Assembly: GCF_000935355.1 (NCBI RefSeq)
Contig: NZ_JXZC01000012.1
Span: 1 to 64,000 of the forward strand
Source of the DNA: Rossellomorea aquimaris
Lineage (GTDB): Bacteria > Bacillota > Bacilli > Bacillales > Bacillaceae_B
Direction: 5' to 3'
DNA length: 64,000 nt
This document shows positions 17,613-26,533 of the stretch, piece by piece. Under the pieces are notes generated by a model. It did no database searches. It saw nothing but the letters and a program-made list of their open reading frames with translations, and was not told the origin of the DNA. How positions within the stretch are numbered: the first letter of the stretch is position 1; the number at the start of each line of letters is the position of its first letter. Made by a program: the position numbers and the translations under genes.

Positions 17613-18323
17613 ATGAACATCTTTACTATTTTTCAAAACAACTATATTTATCATGATTTTCAGCCCTTATATGAAATGGGCGAGCAACAAACCCTCTTTG
17701 CATATGAGGGCCTGTTACGAAACAAGTATAATGAAAATCCTGAAAGTGTTTTTCAGTCGGCCATGAAAGCGAATATCTTATATAAGCTTGATACCTTATC
17801 CATTTCAAAGGCTCTTGAAAGCTTTTCAGAGAATGGACTGAAGACCTGTAAGTTATTTCTTAACATTTATATCACGACGATTCTCCACCCAAGCTTTCAT
17901 ACCTTTTTTTATGACCTCATGAAGAAGCATCCTGAAATAAAGGGGCGTCTTGTGCTGGAGATTAATGAGTCGAGTGCGGAGGAACTCTGGCAGAATCCAT
18001 TATTAAAAGAGTCACTTAAAGAACTTAAGCAATATGGAGTATGGTATGCGATCGATGACTTTGGTCAAGGGACATCCTCCATCAAGAAATCCATTGAATA
18101 TGAACCGGAAATTATTAAACTGGATCGCTTTTTTGCCCTGAATCTGTCACAAGATGATAAGAAACAACGATTCCTGTCTTTTTTTAATCAATTCTACGGT
18201 AAAGACACGTTGATTGTATTAGAGGGAATTGAAACCAAACAGGATATGCAAGTGGCAAAGGATATTGGGATTACAATGGGGCAGGGCTTTTATCTTGGAA
18301 GGCCGAGTCGGTTATTAGCTTAA
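17613..18323 (+). CDS. EAL-domain c-di-GMP phosphodiesterase
   Basis: Stand-alone EAL domain expected to hydrolyse c-di-GMP to pGpG. All catalytic positions appear intact in the 236 residues: E32 in YEGLLR (an EGL version of EAL), N84 (LFLNI), E116 (LEINES), D148-D149 (IDDFGQG), K169 (IIKLD), E204 (LEGIE) and Q224 (GQGFYLG). No membrane segment or sensor domain. ATG 17613 was chosen because earlier in-frame codons lie in the terminator; the AGGGG site is only about 4-5 bases away. Expression is predicted to be switched by the c-di-GMP-II aptamer upstream, giving a feedback loop in which the signal induces its own degradation. Confidence 0.9.
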   Translation: MNIFTIFQNNYIYHDFQPLYEMGEQQTLFAYEGLLRNKYNENPESVFQSAMKANILYKLDTLSISKALESFSENGLKTCKLFLNIYITTILHPSFHTFFYDLMKKHPEIKGRLVLEINESSAEELWQNPLLKESLKELKQYGVWYAIDDFGQGTSSIKKSIEYEPEIIKLDRFFALNLSQDDKKQRFLSFFNQFYGKDTLIVLEGIETKQDMQVAKDIGITMGQGFYLGRPSRLLA

Positions 18324-18326
18324 ATG

Positions 18327-18363
18327 AAAAAGGTGACTTTGAACTATAGGAGTCACCTTTTTT
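18327..18363 (+). terminator. Terminator after the EAL gene
   Basis: AAAAAGGTGACT / AGTCACCTTTTT, a 12-bp stem with a 12-base loop and a T-run. Confidence 0.87.
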
Positions 18364-18462
18364 CGTGGTATCTGCAGTGGTTTCGTCAGAATTGAAATAA
18401 AATTGAAAACATTTAATATTTCCATTAAACTGATGAAAAAGAGAAAAAAAGGGGATCAGGGT

Positions 18463-20442
18463 ATGAGGCTAGTGACATTTCCGCTGAAATTTATGTTCTA
18501 TTATACTCTTGGGTTGATTGGTATTTTAGCCGTGAGTATTGCTCCTGAAGTATTTAAGGAGAGGGGCCTGTATAATATTGTCGGATTCTTTGAAGAGTTT
18601 ATTAAGTTTGTTTTTGTATTTTTGGACGGTGAAAACTGGAGCTATTCATATAAAGGGGTAACCGTCGATTTTCTGGACATGCTTTGGGGACCGTATTTAT
18701 ATTCATTACAGGTTATCGGTGGGGCATTGGGTTTAGGTCTGGGAACAGCATTCATCCTTACGATCATTACAGTGTTTTTGCCCCGATGGGTTGCTTCTTC
18801 TCTAAAGAAAGTATTAAATCTCTTTGAGACGGTGCCTGACTTAATGTTTGCTTTTATGCTCCAGCTTCTCATTGTATATGTTTTAAAGCATTTCGGCTTC
18901 GAATTAATGAAATTTACAGAGTTTGGGGATGAAAAGATCTTTCTTGCTCCGATCATCACCCTATCCATTATTCCCATGATCTCTTTCTTTCGTATTCTTC
19001 TTTTTATTATGGAAGAAGAAATGCTTAAACCACATATTGAGTTTGCCCAAAGTAAAGGCATGACGAAAGGCAGGATCCTCTTTGCTCACGTACTGAAAAA
19101 TATTTCTCCAAGTCTGTTTTACCATGGAAAGCTGATTATATGGGGAATGCTGTCGAGCTTATTTATCATCGAAACGATTTTCAATATGAGAGGAATCACG
19201 TATTACATCGTCCAAGACTTCAGACCAATGGTCATAGCCATCTCACTGATTATGATTTACACGCCTTTTTTTATTGTGTATCAAGGTGTATATCTGTGGA
19301 TTAATCGGGAAGTCAGTGTGGATCATACCAAATTTAAAAAAGATAAAACGAAGTGGAATGAATGGAAGATATGGAGCCGGCTTTCTACTATTAGCCGGCT
19401 TTGGTGGCAGCATATGCATAATGGGAAGTTTGCCATCGGGTTCAGTGTCATCTTTCTTTTAATTGTTACGAGCTTCCTTTATCCAATGCTGAAAGAAGAT
19501 CCGATTAAACAAATTCAGTTTATGAAGAACGATGAGGGACGAATCATCAGCGCACCTCCACATAAACCATTTGGAGAGATGATATTAGGGTCGGATTTCT
19601 TCGGTTATAGCATCCTCGATCAACTGATCGTGGGGGCAAAGTATACCCTCTTATTTGCATTGGTTGTCGCTTCACTGAGGGTTATAGGTGGATTCTATCT
19701 AGGTATTGCCTATCATTTTTATTTGAAAGAAAACAGGAAAAATTGGCTTGATCGAATGGTGGATTCCATTCATTTCCTGCCTTTAAGTCTCATTGCCTAT
19801 CTTCTTTTACGACCAGTTCTATGGGGATTGCCCGTCTTGGGATGGGAACACTCCATCTTTGAAAGACTCGTTTTTGAAGCTGTCGTGTTAACGATTCTTG
19901 TGCTGCCGTTAACGACGGTTTTAATAGGGAATGAACTGAAATTATTAGGAAAACAGGATTTTGTTCTGTCGGCGAAGCTCTTAGGGGGAAGTAACCGGCA
20001 TTTGCTATGGACGCATCTATTCCCGCACCTGGCACCAAGATTATTCATTATATGGGGGCAGCAATTTATCCAAACCCTTCTCATCCTTGTCCATCTGGGT
20101 TTATTTCATCTGTTCTTGGGTGGAACGATCATTACAGGAGGACTGGTACCCGATCCTCCGAAATCAGGAACGTTTGAATGGTCTGGTCTGATCAGTTCCA
20201 CTAAAGATTCCCTAATGACCGGAAAGTACTGGATTGTCATTGCACCGTTAGCAGCCTTTATGATTGCCATCATCGCCATGCAGTTAATTGTGCAAGGTGT
20301 CAAGGAAATCCAGCAAACGAAGGTAGGTGTATTGGTAAACAACACTCCAATTAAGAACAAACATAAGCTGGTCAAGAATAAAACCTACCGTCCAGTGACG
20401 GAAGATTTTCATTTGGTTCGGGAACAATCCTTTAAGGGATAG
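18463..20442 (+). CDS. Fused double ABC transporter permease (Dpp/Opp-like)
   Basis: Two membrane permease modules of a peptide/nickel-type importer joined in one 659-residue chain, where DppB and DppC are usually separate. Each half has a hydrophobic core and an EAA loop: EFAQSKGMTKGRILFAHV at 193-210 and SAKLLGGSNRHLLWTHLF near 502-520. The second half starts with a DppC-like cytoplasmic N-terminus and membrane helix (near 315). No ATPase or binding protein is encoded nearby. ATG 18463 has AAAGGGG eight bases upstream; earlier in-frame TTG and ATG codons lack a site. An HHH gene follows after 14 bases. Confidence 0.82.
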   Translation: MRLVTFPLKFMFYYTLGLIGILAVSIAPEVFKERGLYNIVGFFEEFIKFVFVFLDGENWSYSYKGVTVDFLDMLWGPYLYSLQVIGGALGLGLGTAFILTIITVFLPRWVASSLKKVLNLFETVPDLMFAFMLQLLIVYVLKHFGFELMKFTEFGDEKIFLAPIITLSIIPMISFFRILLFIMEEEMLKPHIEFAQSKGMTKGRILFAHVLKNISPSLFYHGKLIIWGMLSSLFIIETIFNMRGITYYIVQDFRPMVIAISLIMIYTPFFIVYQGVYLWINREVSVDHTKFKKDKTKWNEWKIWSRLSTISRLWWQHMHNGKFAIGFSVIFLLIVTSFLYPMLKEDPIKQIQFMKNDEGRIISAPPHKPFGEMILGSDFFGYSILDQLIVGAKYTLLFALVVASLRVIGGFYLGIAYHFYLKENRKNWLDRMVDSIHFLPLSLIAYLLLRPVLWGLPVLGWEHSIFERLVFEAVVLTILVLPLTTVLIGNELKLLGKQDFVLSAKLLGGSNRHLLWTHLFPHLAPRLFIIWGQQFIQTLLILVHLGLFHLFLGGTIITGGLVPDPPKSGTFEWSGLISSTKDSLMTGKYWIVIAPLAAFMIAIIAMQLIVQGVKEIQQTKVGVLVNNTPIKNKHKLVKNKTYRPVTEDFHLVREQSFKG

Positions 20443-20456
20443 GGGGGAGATAGAGA

Positions 20457-20930
20457 GTGAGTAGAAAGAGTCCTAAATTACCACTAACCGACGAGGAAAG
20501 ATCGGCACTTCGTAAAGAGAAGATCAGACTGGGAGACATCTTCGAACTGTCTCCCGATGTAATAAGTAAAAAATTAGACATTTCTATTGCTAGAGCCCGG
20601 TATTTAGTCGGCATGTCCATTTTTCAACGAATTCCGTCGATCGGACCGAATATGGCGCATAATGTGGTTGAAGATCTTGGTTATCATTCTTTCGAAGACA
20701 TCAAGGATGAAAAAGGGGAAGACCTCATTATACAGTTGGAAAAGAAGTACGGCGTCTGGATGGACCCATGCGTGGAAGACTCCCTCAGGTGCGTCGTCCA
20801 CCACGCAAACAATCCGGCATCCAAGAAAAACTGGTGGGACTTCACCACCCAAAGAAAAACCTACCGCCATACCCACGGTTACCCCAGTGACCGCCCAACG
20901 AAGGCCTGGGATGAGGGACGGACCACATAA
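20457..20930 (+). CDS. Helix-hairpin-helix protein, Cdd1 family
   Basis: 157-residue protein resembling the Cdd1 'pathogenicity locus' family. RIPSIGPNMAHNVVEDLGYHS (about 62-82) is an HhH-type DNA-binding motif; GVWMDPCVEDSLRCVVHHANNP (about 98-119) is the family's conserved C-terminal block. Function unknown; HhH suggests non-specific DNA contact. It uses a GTG start with GGGGGGAGA upstream and follows the fused permease by 14 bases, probably co-transcribed though no functional link is known. Its last codons carry one GGTCCGTCCCT word in reverse. Confidence 0.75.
   Translation: MSRKSPKLPLTDEERSALRKEKIRLGDIFELSPDVISKKLDISIARARYLVGMSIFQRIPSIGPNMAHNVVEDLGYHSFEDIKDEKGEDLIIQLEKKYGVWMDPCVEDSLRCVVHHANNPASKKNWWDFTTQRKTYRHTHGYPSDRPTKAWDEGRTT
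20914..20924 (-). repeat. GGTCCGTCCCT word, copy 3
   Basis: Reverse-orientation copy (AGGGACGGACC) in the last codons of the HhH gene. A shorter match, GGGGACGGACTT, lies at 20986-20997. Confidence 0.6.
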
Positions 20931-20935
20931 TATAA

Positions 20936-20973
20936 AAAGGCAGGAAGCCACAATCAGCTTCCTGCCTTTATTT
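20936..20973 (+). terminator. Terminator after the HhH gene
   Basis: AAAGGCAGGAAGC / GCTTCCTGCCTTT, 13 perfect pairs, 8-base loop, followed by ATTT. Confidence 0.82.
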
Positions 20974-21050
20974 ACGCTCTCTTCGGGGACGGACTTCATT
21001 CGTATATCCTCCTCAAAATGGACATGATAAAGGAAAAGGAGTGATGAGAG

Positions 21051-21836
21051 ATGAGGATCCTGTTCCTCTGTTTACTAATGACTATTTCCTTTCATGCTTC
21101 CGTTTCAGCCCGAAACATCCTGCCCCTTCCAGCCCATCATAATGAACTGGCAATCGTTATTGATGATTTAGGTAACGATATGAAGGGAACAGAAGAGATC
21201 CTGAACTTACCCGTCACCTTGACGATTGCCGTTATGCCCTTTCTGCCAACAACCAGGACAGATGCGGAAAAGGCACATGGGCTTGGGCATGAGGTCATCG
21301 TCCATCTACCCATGGAACCGATGTCAGGGAAAGCGAGCTGGCTTGGCCCCGGGGCGATTACCACTTCGCTTTCAAATGACGAAATCCGGAAAAGAGTAGA
21401 AAAGGCGATCGGAGAAGTCCCCTATGCAGTAGGAGTCAATCATCATATGGGATCAAGGGCCACTGCCGATGAGAGGGTCATGAGGATCGTTTTAGAGGTA
21501 TGCAAGGATAAGGGGTTATTTTATTTGGATAGTAAAACAACGGGAAAGAGTGTCATTCCCAAGCTTGCAAAAGAATTAGGCGTTCCATTTCTTGAAAACG
21601 AATTATTCTTTGATGATGTCTATACCATCCAGCATATCGGAAAGCAAGCCAAGATTCTTTCGAAAGAATTAGACAGTGACAACTCAACCATTGCCATTGG
21701 TCATGTTGGGGTTACAGGGATCAAGGTTGCCACAATGCTCGAAGAATTTATTCCTCTCTATGAGAAAAAAGCATCCATTGTCCCCCTGTCAGATTTAATA
21801 CCTGAGTATCATTTGATTGATGAGAGCATGCCTTAA
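21051..21836 (+). CDS. Divergent polysaccharide deacetylase-family protein (YibQ-like)
   Basis: Exported protein of the YibQ/DUF610 family, a divergent branch of NodB-type carbohydrate deacetylases. A short signal peptide (ILFLCLLMTISFHASVSA) is followed by the domain from about residue 28: LAIVIDDLGND (the aspartate pair), VMPFLPTT, HEVIVHLPMEPM (His-rich metal segment), NHHMGSRATAD, and IGHVG near the end. The substrate is unknown; a cell-wall or exopolysaccharide role is only inferred. Start chosen by GGAG about 10 bases upstream. A terminator overlaps the stop codon. Confidence 0.85.
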   Translation: MRILFLCLLMTISFHASVSARNILPLPAHHNELAIVIDDLGNDMKGTEEILNLPVTLTIAVMPFLPTTRTDAEKAHGLGHEVIVHLPMEPMSGKASWLGPGAITTSLSNDEIRKRVEKAIGEVPYAVGVNHHMGSRATADERVMRIVLEVCKDKGLFYLDSKTTGKSVIPKLAKELGVPFLENELFFDDVYTIQHIGKQAKILSKELDSDNSTIAIGHVGVTGIKVATMLEEFIPLYEKKASIVPLSDLIPEYHLIDESMP

Positions 21837-21852
21837 ATGGTGTGCTTTTTTT
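21825..21852 (+). terminator. Terminator overlapping the YibQ-like stop codon
   Basis: AGCATGCC / GGTGTGCT stem (two G-T pairs) with loop TTAAAT, then seven T residues. Confidence 0.75.
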
Positions 21853-22036
21853 GTGGTCAGAAAGGATTAGTTTTATCCCTATCAATCGAACTAAACATTC
21901 TAAATATTACGAAAATAAGTAGTCCTTTTCATCTGTTTTCATATGGATTTGGTGACAAGTCTTCTCTTCTATGTTAAAACATATAAAACCATAAAAAGAA
22001 ATTAATGGTAATAAAGTCCGGGAGGCTGTTAGTGAA

Positions 22037-23404
22037 ATGAAAAAAAATCTTCTACTAAAATCTGTTTTTATTGGTGCATTAGGATTAGCTATGATTACGC
22101 CAACCGCATCTGCCCATGACGTATTAGACGATGTTTCAATTGAAAAAGGAGCGGAAGCCGGTAGTCTTGCTGTCATCCCGCAGTTAGAAGGAAGTAAAAA
22201 CGTGAGCGGCTGGAACGAAGTAGCGGCTGTCCAGTTAAAAGAAAAGGATGGAGTTCAGAATAATACCGCAGATGTTTATGCCCATAAAAATTTTGCTTAT
22301 GTTGGAACCCATACAAGTAATGGTGGAAACGGTGGCGTAAGAGTATTTGACTTAAAAGATCCTTCAAACCCGATTGAAGTTGCTTCTTTTGGAGATGAAA
22401 TTCCGGGTACATGGCAGGAAAAAGTTGTTGTAAAGCAAGTGAATACGAAGGATTTTACAGGTGATTTAGCTGCGGTAAGTGTACAACGGCTCGATCGAAG
22501 TAACCCTGACTCGGTTGGTGGAGTACTATTGTATGATGTAACAGATCCATATCATCCTAAGAAATTAGGTTTCTGGGCAGTTGATCAGCGAGCATCGGGT
22601 ACCCACGAGTTGTACTTGGCGAAACAGGGAGACCGAGCATTTGTACTGGCAGCAAGCAATTATGCGGATTACTACACACATGGGGAAAAGAAGGATTTCT
22701 CACTAGTAGAAGTTACGGACCCTGCCAACCCGAAAACGATTTATGAATTCGATCCGAGACAACTTGATGAAGTTCCGGATGACTTTAATGGCTATCATTG
22801 GAATGCACCCGACGGCAAGGTCCGTCCTGTTTTCAACCATAGTGTCATGACGGATGAGAATGCACAAACCGCATTCCTGTCATTTTGGGATTTAGGGACA
22901 ATCATGCTGGACATAAGCGACCCGGACAATCCTGAGTACTTAGGACGTACTGAATTTGCTTCACTACAACAAGGTTCTGCCCACTCTGCCCAAGTAGCGA
23001 AAGGGGGAACCGTGCTTATTGAGACGAGAGAGGTCTATGCTCCTAAAAGAGAAGGGTATGAAGAGTCATACGGGTATACGAGAATCTTTGATATTAAAGA
23101 TAGATCCAACCCTAAATTATTAAGTGATTTCAAAACGGATTTAGTCGACAATGTCGAGGATGGGGTTACATTTGCAAACACAGTTCATGATCCTAAAGTA
23201 GTAGGGAACACCCTCTACCTTTCCCACTATGCTGGAGGAGTAAGAGCGGTTGATATCTCCGATCCTTCAAAGCCAGAAGAGATCGGAAGATATGTACCGG
23301 AAAACTCATTTGTATGGGGCGTATTTGCTAACCGGAACTATATACTTGCTTCCGACATGGGAACAGGTTTAAAGGTGATTCAGAAAAATAATAAATCAGA
23401 GTAA
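22037..23404 (+). CDS. Secreted LVIVD-repeat protein
   Basis: 455-residue exported protein with a signal peptide ending in TASA (about 24-27). It carries six LVIVD-type repeats, each with a strand followed by D-x-DPxNP: VRVFDLKDPSNP, VLLYDVTDPYHP, FSLVEVTDPANP, IMLDISDPDNP, TRIFDIKDRSNP and VRAVDISDPSKP. This pattern predicts a beta-propeller on the cell surface or in the medium. No enzyme motif seen; function unknown. GGGAGG lies ahead of the ATG. Single gene with no obvious terminator. Confidence 0.8.
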   Translation: MKKNLLLKSVFIGALGLAMITPTASAHDVLDDVSIEKGAEAGSLAVIPQLEGSKNVSGWNEVAAVQLKEKDGVQNNTADVYAHKNFAYVGTHTSNGGNGGVRVFDLKDPSNPIEVASFGDEIPGTWQEKVVVKQVNTKDFTGDLAAVSVQRLDRSNPDSVGGVLLYDVTDPYHPKKLGFWAVDQRASGTHELYLAKQGDRAFVLAASNYADYYTHGEKKDFSLVEVTDPANPKTIYEFDPRQLDEVPDDFNGYHWNAPDGKVRPVFNHSVMTDENAQTAFLSFWDLGTIMLDISDPDNPEYLGRTEFASLQQGSAHSAQVAKGGTVLIETREVYAPKREGYEESYGYTRIFDIKDRSNPKLLSDFKTDLVDNVEDGVTFANTVHDPKVVGNTLYLSHYAGGVRAVDISDPSKPEEIGRYVPENSFVWGVFANRNYILASDMGTGLKVIQKNNKSE

Positions 23405-23509
23405 ATCCCTAATGGCTCTGCGATAAAGTCGTTCTTTGTCGTGGAGCTTCCTTAAGCGGAAGAATTTGATCTCCATTGTAAATGTTATATTAAACCAATG
23501 CTTATTTTT

Positions 23510-23537
23510 TTGTAAATAGAAGACTCTCCCTTATAAT
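23510..23537 (+). promoter_or_regulatory. Promoter of the SDR gene
   Basis: TTGTAA (23510-23515), 16 bases, TATAAT (23532-23537), 27 bases before the ATG. Confidence 0.7.
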
Positions 23538-23564
23538 CAGAAGGTGAGAAGGAGATGAGCCGAT

Positions 23565-24320
23565 ATGGATTATGCAATTGTGACAGGAGCAACAAGAGGC
23601 TTGGGAGAGTCGATTGCCAAGCTTTTTATCGAAAAGGGCATAGGGCTGATCAATGTTTCGCGATCAGATAATGAAAGACTGCGAAAGCTTGCCGGGGATA
23701 AAGAGGTATCGTATGATTTCTTACCGTGCGATCTTGCAAAAGCAGGAGAAACAGAAGCGGTCTTCCGTGAAGCTGGTAAAAAGGTATTTGGATATAACCC
23801 TGGCAAAGTGTATGTTGTCCAAAATGCCGGTGTGGTGACACCAATCAACCCTTCTGGTGAAGTAGAGAACCAAGCTCTTGAAACGAGTGTGCATGTGAAT
23901 TTACTATCTCCCATGATCGCAACCAATGAGATGATAAAAGCAGCCCGGGGTTCTGACTCGAAGATGATCATGATCAATATCAGCTCTGGAGCAGGAAGTC
24001 GCCCTGTATATGGCTGGAGTACGTACTGCGCAACCAAGGCGGGTGTGAACATGCTGACAGAAACTGTAAGCTTAGAGCTTTCTAAAAAGCATAGCCGACA
24101 TCAAGTGATTGCCTTCAGCCCGGGTGTGATGGATACAGACATGCAAGGAGAAATCCGTTCATCCTCGAAAGAAGCCTTTGCCGATGTCGAATCCTTTCAG
24201 CGCTATAAAGAGGAAGGAATGCTCCGTGAAACAAATACCGTGGCGGATGCGCTGGTTAAGCTTGTGACAGAAAGCGAACTTGAAAGTGGCAAGCTTTATC
24301 ATGTAAATGATTTATTATAA
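23565..24320 (+). CDS. Short-chain dehydrogenase, benzil reductase-like (YueD)
   Basis: NADP-dependent oxidoreductase of the classical SDR family, closest by eye to B. subtilis YueD, described as (S)-benzoin-forming benzil reductase. Rossmann motif TGATRGLG (7-14), NAG (near 90), catalytic Ser in NISSGAG and YCATKAG (Tyr-x3-Lys, near 155) are intact. The C-terminal FSPGVMDTDMQGEIRSSSKEAF matches YueD closely. The physiological substrate is unknown. 251 residues; GAAGGAGATG precedes the ATG. Confidence 0.85.
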   Translation: MDYAIVTGATRGLGESIAKLFIEKGIGLINVSRSDNERLRKLAGDKEVSYDFLPCDLAKAGETEAVFREAGKKVFGYNPGKVYVVQNAGVVTPINPSGEVENQALETSVHVNLLSPMIATNEMIKAARGSDSKMIMINISSGAGSRPVYGWSTYCATKAGVNMLTETVSLELSKKHSRHQVIAFSPGVMDTDMQGEIRSSSKEAFADVESFQRYKEEGMLRETNTVADALVKLVTESELESGKLYHVNDLL

Positions 24321-24326
24321 AAAGAG

Positions 24327-24357
24327 AGCAGATTCCTGGAAGGGGATCTGCTTTTTT
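24327..24357 (+). terminator. Terminator of the SDR gene
   Basis: AGCAGATTCC / GGGATCTGCT (one G-T pair) followed by TTTTTT. Confidence 0.8.
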
Positions 24358-24412
24358 CTTATCAAAAAGCTCATTTCGTAAAGTTTGTTGTTATTATAGA
24401 AGAGAAAGTACT

Positions 24413-24540
24413 AGTTGATTTCCGCTCCAGGATGCTCGCTTTCCGCGGGGCTGGCGGTGAGCCTCCTCGGCTGCGCCTCCGGGGTCTCACCTGTCCAGCT
24501 ATTCCCGCAGGAGTCGAGCATCCTTCCGCTCCAATCAACT
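24413..24540 (+). repeat. Type A palindromic repeat, copy A1
   Basis: A 128-base G+C-rich element. Outer arms AGTTGATT / AATCAACT and AGGATGCTCG / CGAGCATCCT pair, with the same TCCGCTCC unpaired on both sides. Internal conserved blocks are CGCTTTCCGCGG, GAGCCTCCTCGGC, GGGGTCTCAC and CCGCAGGAGTC. No coding potential is credible. It lies in a 618-base gene-free gap. Confidence 0.8.
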
Positions 24541-24698
24541 TTCTGAGCATGAATCCTTAATCGAAAACAATTAAAAGAAGCTTTCTAGCAAACAATCTCA
24601 TTTAAGTTAAGGAGAGATTGTTTCTCTTAAGGAAGTATCTTTTAAGTAATTTTGTTTTCTAGCACAGTTTGAAGCTCTGTCACAAAAAAACTGTAAAA

Positions 24699-24817
24699 GA
24701 TGGTGAGGGGAACTGCGCAGACTCCTGCGGAAGTACGGGCGTGCCGAGACCCCGGAAGCGAAGCTGAGGAGGCTCGGCCGAACGTCCGCGGAAAGCGGAG
24801 CAGTTCCCCTCACCATC
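24699..24817 (-). repeat. Type A palindromic repeat, copy A2 (inverted)
   Basis: Same internal blocks as A1 but on the minus strand (CGCTTTCCGCGG, GAGCCTCCTC, GGGGTCTC, CCGCAGGAGTC). The outer arms (24699-24716 and 24800-24817, ending CACCATC) are an 18-bp perfect inverted repeat whose sequence differs entirely from the arms of A1. A1 and A2 face each other across 158 bases. Confidence 0.8.
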
Positions 24818-24891
24818 CAGCACTCACTAATTGACAGAGCCTTAACAGTGCTTATGTTAAAAAGCAACAATCTTTGCGAAAAGAGAGTATC

Positions 24892-24925
24892 AAAAAAAGA
24901 GACAAACCCCAAAGGATTTGTCTCT
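24892..24925 (-). terminator. Terminator of the NhaC-family gene
   Basis: AGAGACAAA / TTTGTCTCT, nine pairs, 10-base loop; seven A residues at 24892-24898 form the minus-strand T-tract. Confidence 0.85.
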
Positions 24926-24938
24926 CTACTCTCATCTA

Positions 24939-26255
24939 TTAAGATCGAACCGGATTTGCATCAGGTGCTGATTTGCGAGTGAACTTAGGAAGTGCAAATC
25001 GAATGGCAATAAGTCCGCAAACAGCAATCAGGACAGGGTAGAAAGCATATGGAATGATGCTGATCGGTGATATGCCTGCAACTTCAGCCACTAACAGAGC
25101 CTGTGCTCCGTAAGGGATCAATCCTTGAACGGAACAAGAGAAAATATCAAGGATACTGGCTGATTTCCGGGCATCAACGCCATAGTTCTCACTGATCGTT
25201 TTAGCAAGCGGGCCGGCAATGATGATCGAGATCGTGTTGTTTGCTGTGCAAAGATTAGTAGAACTTACTAATCCTGCTGTAGCAAGCTGTGCTCCCTGAG
25301 GAGACTTGATTTTGCGAGTGGCGTGATAAAGTAAAGCCTGAATTCCGCCGTTATGGCGAATGAGTTCGACAACTCCGCCTATCAGCACAGAAAGGATAAC
25401 AATCTCTGCCATGCCAGTCATCCCATCGGCTACACTCCCGAAATAACTGGCTGGGGTAAAGCTTCCATCAATGAATCCAATGATTCCAGCTAAAACAATT
25501 CCGCCTAACAAAACGACAAACACATTTAATCCTGCAAGAGCACCGATGATAACTCCAAGGTAAGGCAGAATTTTGATCCAATTAAAGCTTTCCGCTCCGA
25601 CAGTCGACTGATTCCCCATAGTAAGAAAAAGGAGAATCACTATTGTGACGATGGCAGCAGGTAATACAATAAAGAAGTTGACTTTGAATTTATCTTTCAT
25701 TTCCGTTTTCTGTGTACGAACAGCTGCAATAGTTGTATCAGAAATAAATGATAAGTTATCTCCGAACATCGCACCTCCAATGACCGTTGCCATGGCAAGG
25801 GGCATAGAAATATCTGTTCCTGAACTAATCCCGACACCGATTGGCGCGAGTGCCGCGATCGTCCCCATAGATGTTCCCATCGATAACGAAATGAAAGCAG
25901 CGATAATGAATAATCCCACAATGATCAAGTTACCAGGCAGCACGGAAAGGGCAAAATTCACGGTTGAATCAACAGCGCCCATCTTTTCAGCTACTCCTGA
26001 AAAAGCCCCTGCTAAAAGGAAGATAAAGACCATGATCATGATATCAGGATGACCGGCTCCTTTAGCGAAACGCTCAATCTTAGCCGTTAACGTTTCTTTT
26101 CGGTTCATCAACAGACCTACAACGGATGCAATGATAATGGATACTAATACAGGAAAGGCATAAAAGTCTCCTGAAATGATGCCTGCTCCAAGGAACAGAG
26201 AAACAAATATGATTAAAGGCAGTAATGCCAATAGATTTCCTCTTTCTTGATTCAT
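24939..26255 (-). CDS. NhaC-family transporter under SAM control (predicted methionine transporter)
   Basis: Integral membrane protein of the NhaC Na+/H+ antiporter family, 438 residues with about eleven hydrophobic segments; SLSMGTSMGTIAALAPIG and GGAMFGDNLSFISDTTIAA are the family signatures. It would be annotated as a Na+/H+ antiporter by similarity, but a SAM-I riboswitch and terminator precede it, and comparative genomics has proposed NhaC members with S-box leaders (MetT) as methionine transporters. Start 26255 (MNQERGN) has AAAGGAG upstream; the longer open frame runs into the terminator. Monocistronic. Confidence 0.82.
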   Translation of the reverse strand: MNQERGNLLALLPLIIFVSLFLGAGIISGDFYAFPVLVSIIIASVVGLLMNRKETLTAKIERFAKGAGHPDIMIMVFIFLLAGAFSGVAEKMGAVDSTVNFALSVLPGNLIIVGLFIIAAFISLSMGTSMGTIAALAPIGVGISSGTDISMPLAMATVIGGAMFGDNLSFISDTTIAAVRTQKTEMKDKFKVNFFIVLPAAIVTIVILLFLTMGNQSTVGAESFNWIKILPYLGVIIGALAGLNVFVVLLGGIVLAGIIGFIDGSFTPASYFGSVADGMTGMAEIVILSVLIGGVVELIRHNGGIQALLYHATRKIKSPQGAQLATAGLVSSTNLCTANNTISIIIAGPLAKTISENYGVDARKSASILDIFSCSVQGLIPYGAQALLVAEVAGISPISIIPYAFYPVLIAVCGLIAIRFALPKFTRKSAPDANPVRS

Positions 26256-26294
26256 TCCTAACACTCCTTTGTCATCGTTCAATTTACTAACATA

Positions 26295-26330
26295 CAAAAA
26301 ACCTCTTCCCAAATAAATAAGAAGAGGTTT
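26295..26330 (-). terminator. SAM riboswitch terminator
   Basis: On the minus strand AAACCTCTTC / GAAGAGGTTT, ten perfect pairs, then TTTTT. It lies between the SAM-I aptamer and the NhaC-family start codon. Confidence 0.88.
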
Positions 26331-26349
26331 CAATAGAACGAAACACTCC

Positions 26350-26453
26350 CCTTATCTTTCAAGCATTTCGCTTGCTGGATGTGGCACAGCACTCAATATG
26401 AGTCCGCTGCCGAGACATCGCAGGGCCAGTCCCTCCGTCTCTCTGGATAAGAA
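26350..26453 (-). ncRNA. SAM-I riboswitch (S-box)
   Basis: Read on the minus strand: CTTATCCAGAGAGACGGAGG opens P1/P2, followed by GAGGGACTGGCCC, GATGTCTCGGCAGC, GTGCCACATCC and a closing GAAAGATAAG that pairs with CTTATC. These are the conserved S-box blocks in the right order. SAM binding should allow the terminator downstream, so expression rises when SAM falls. Confidence 0.93.
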
Positions 26454-26489
26454 GATATGTTATTTAGTTGATTTAAAATATACTTCCAT

Positions 26490-26518
26490 ACTTTAAAGGG
26501 TTTACTCGAAAAAGTCAA
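26490..26518 (-). promoter_or_regulatory. Promoter of the SAM-riboswitch transcript
   Basis: Minus strand TTGACT (26518-26513), 17 bases, TAAAGT (26495-26490), about 37 bases upstream of the aptamer. Confidence 0.7.
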
Positions 26519-26533
26519 ACGGGAAATTTTTCT

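Noticed and set aside
24607..24912. 101-codon minus-strand frame
   Set aside because: Produced by the G+C-rich type A2 repeat; no ribosome site and it runs through the NhaC gene terminator.
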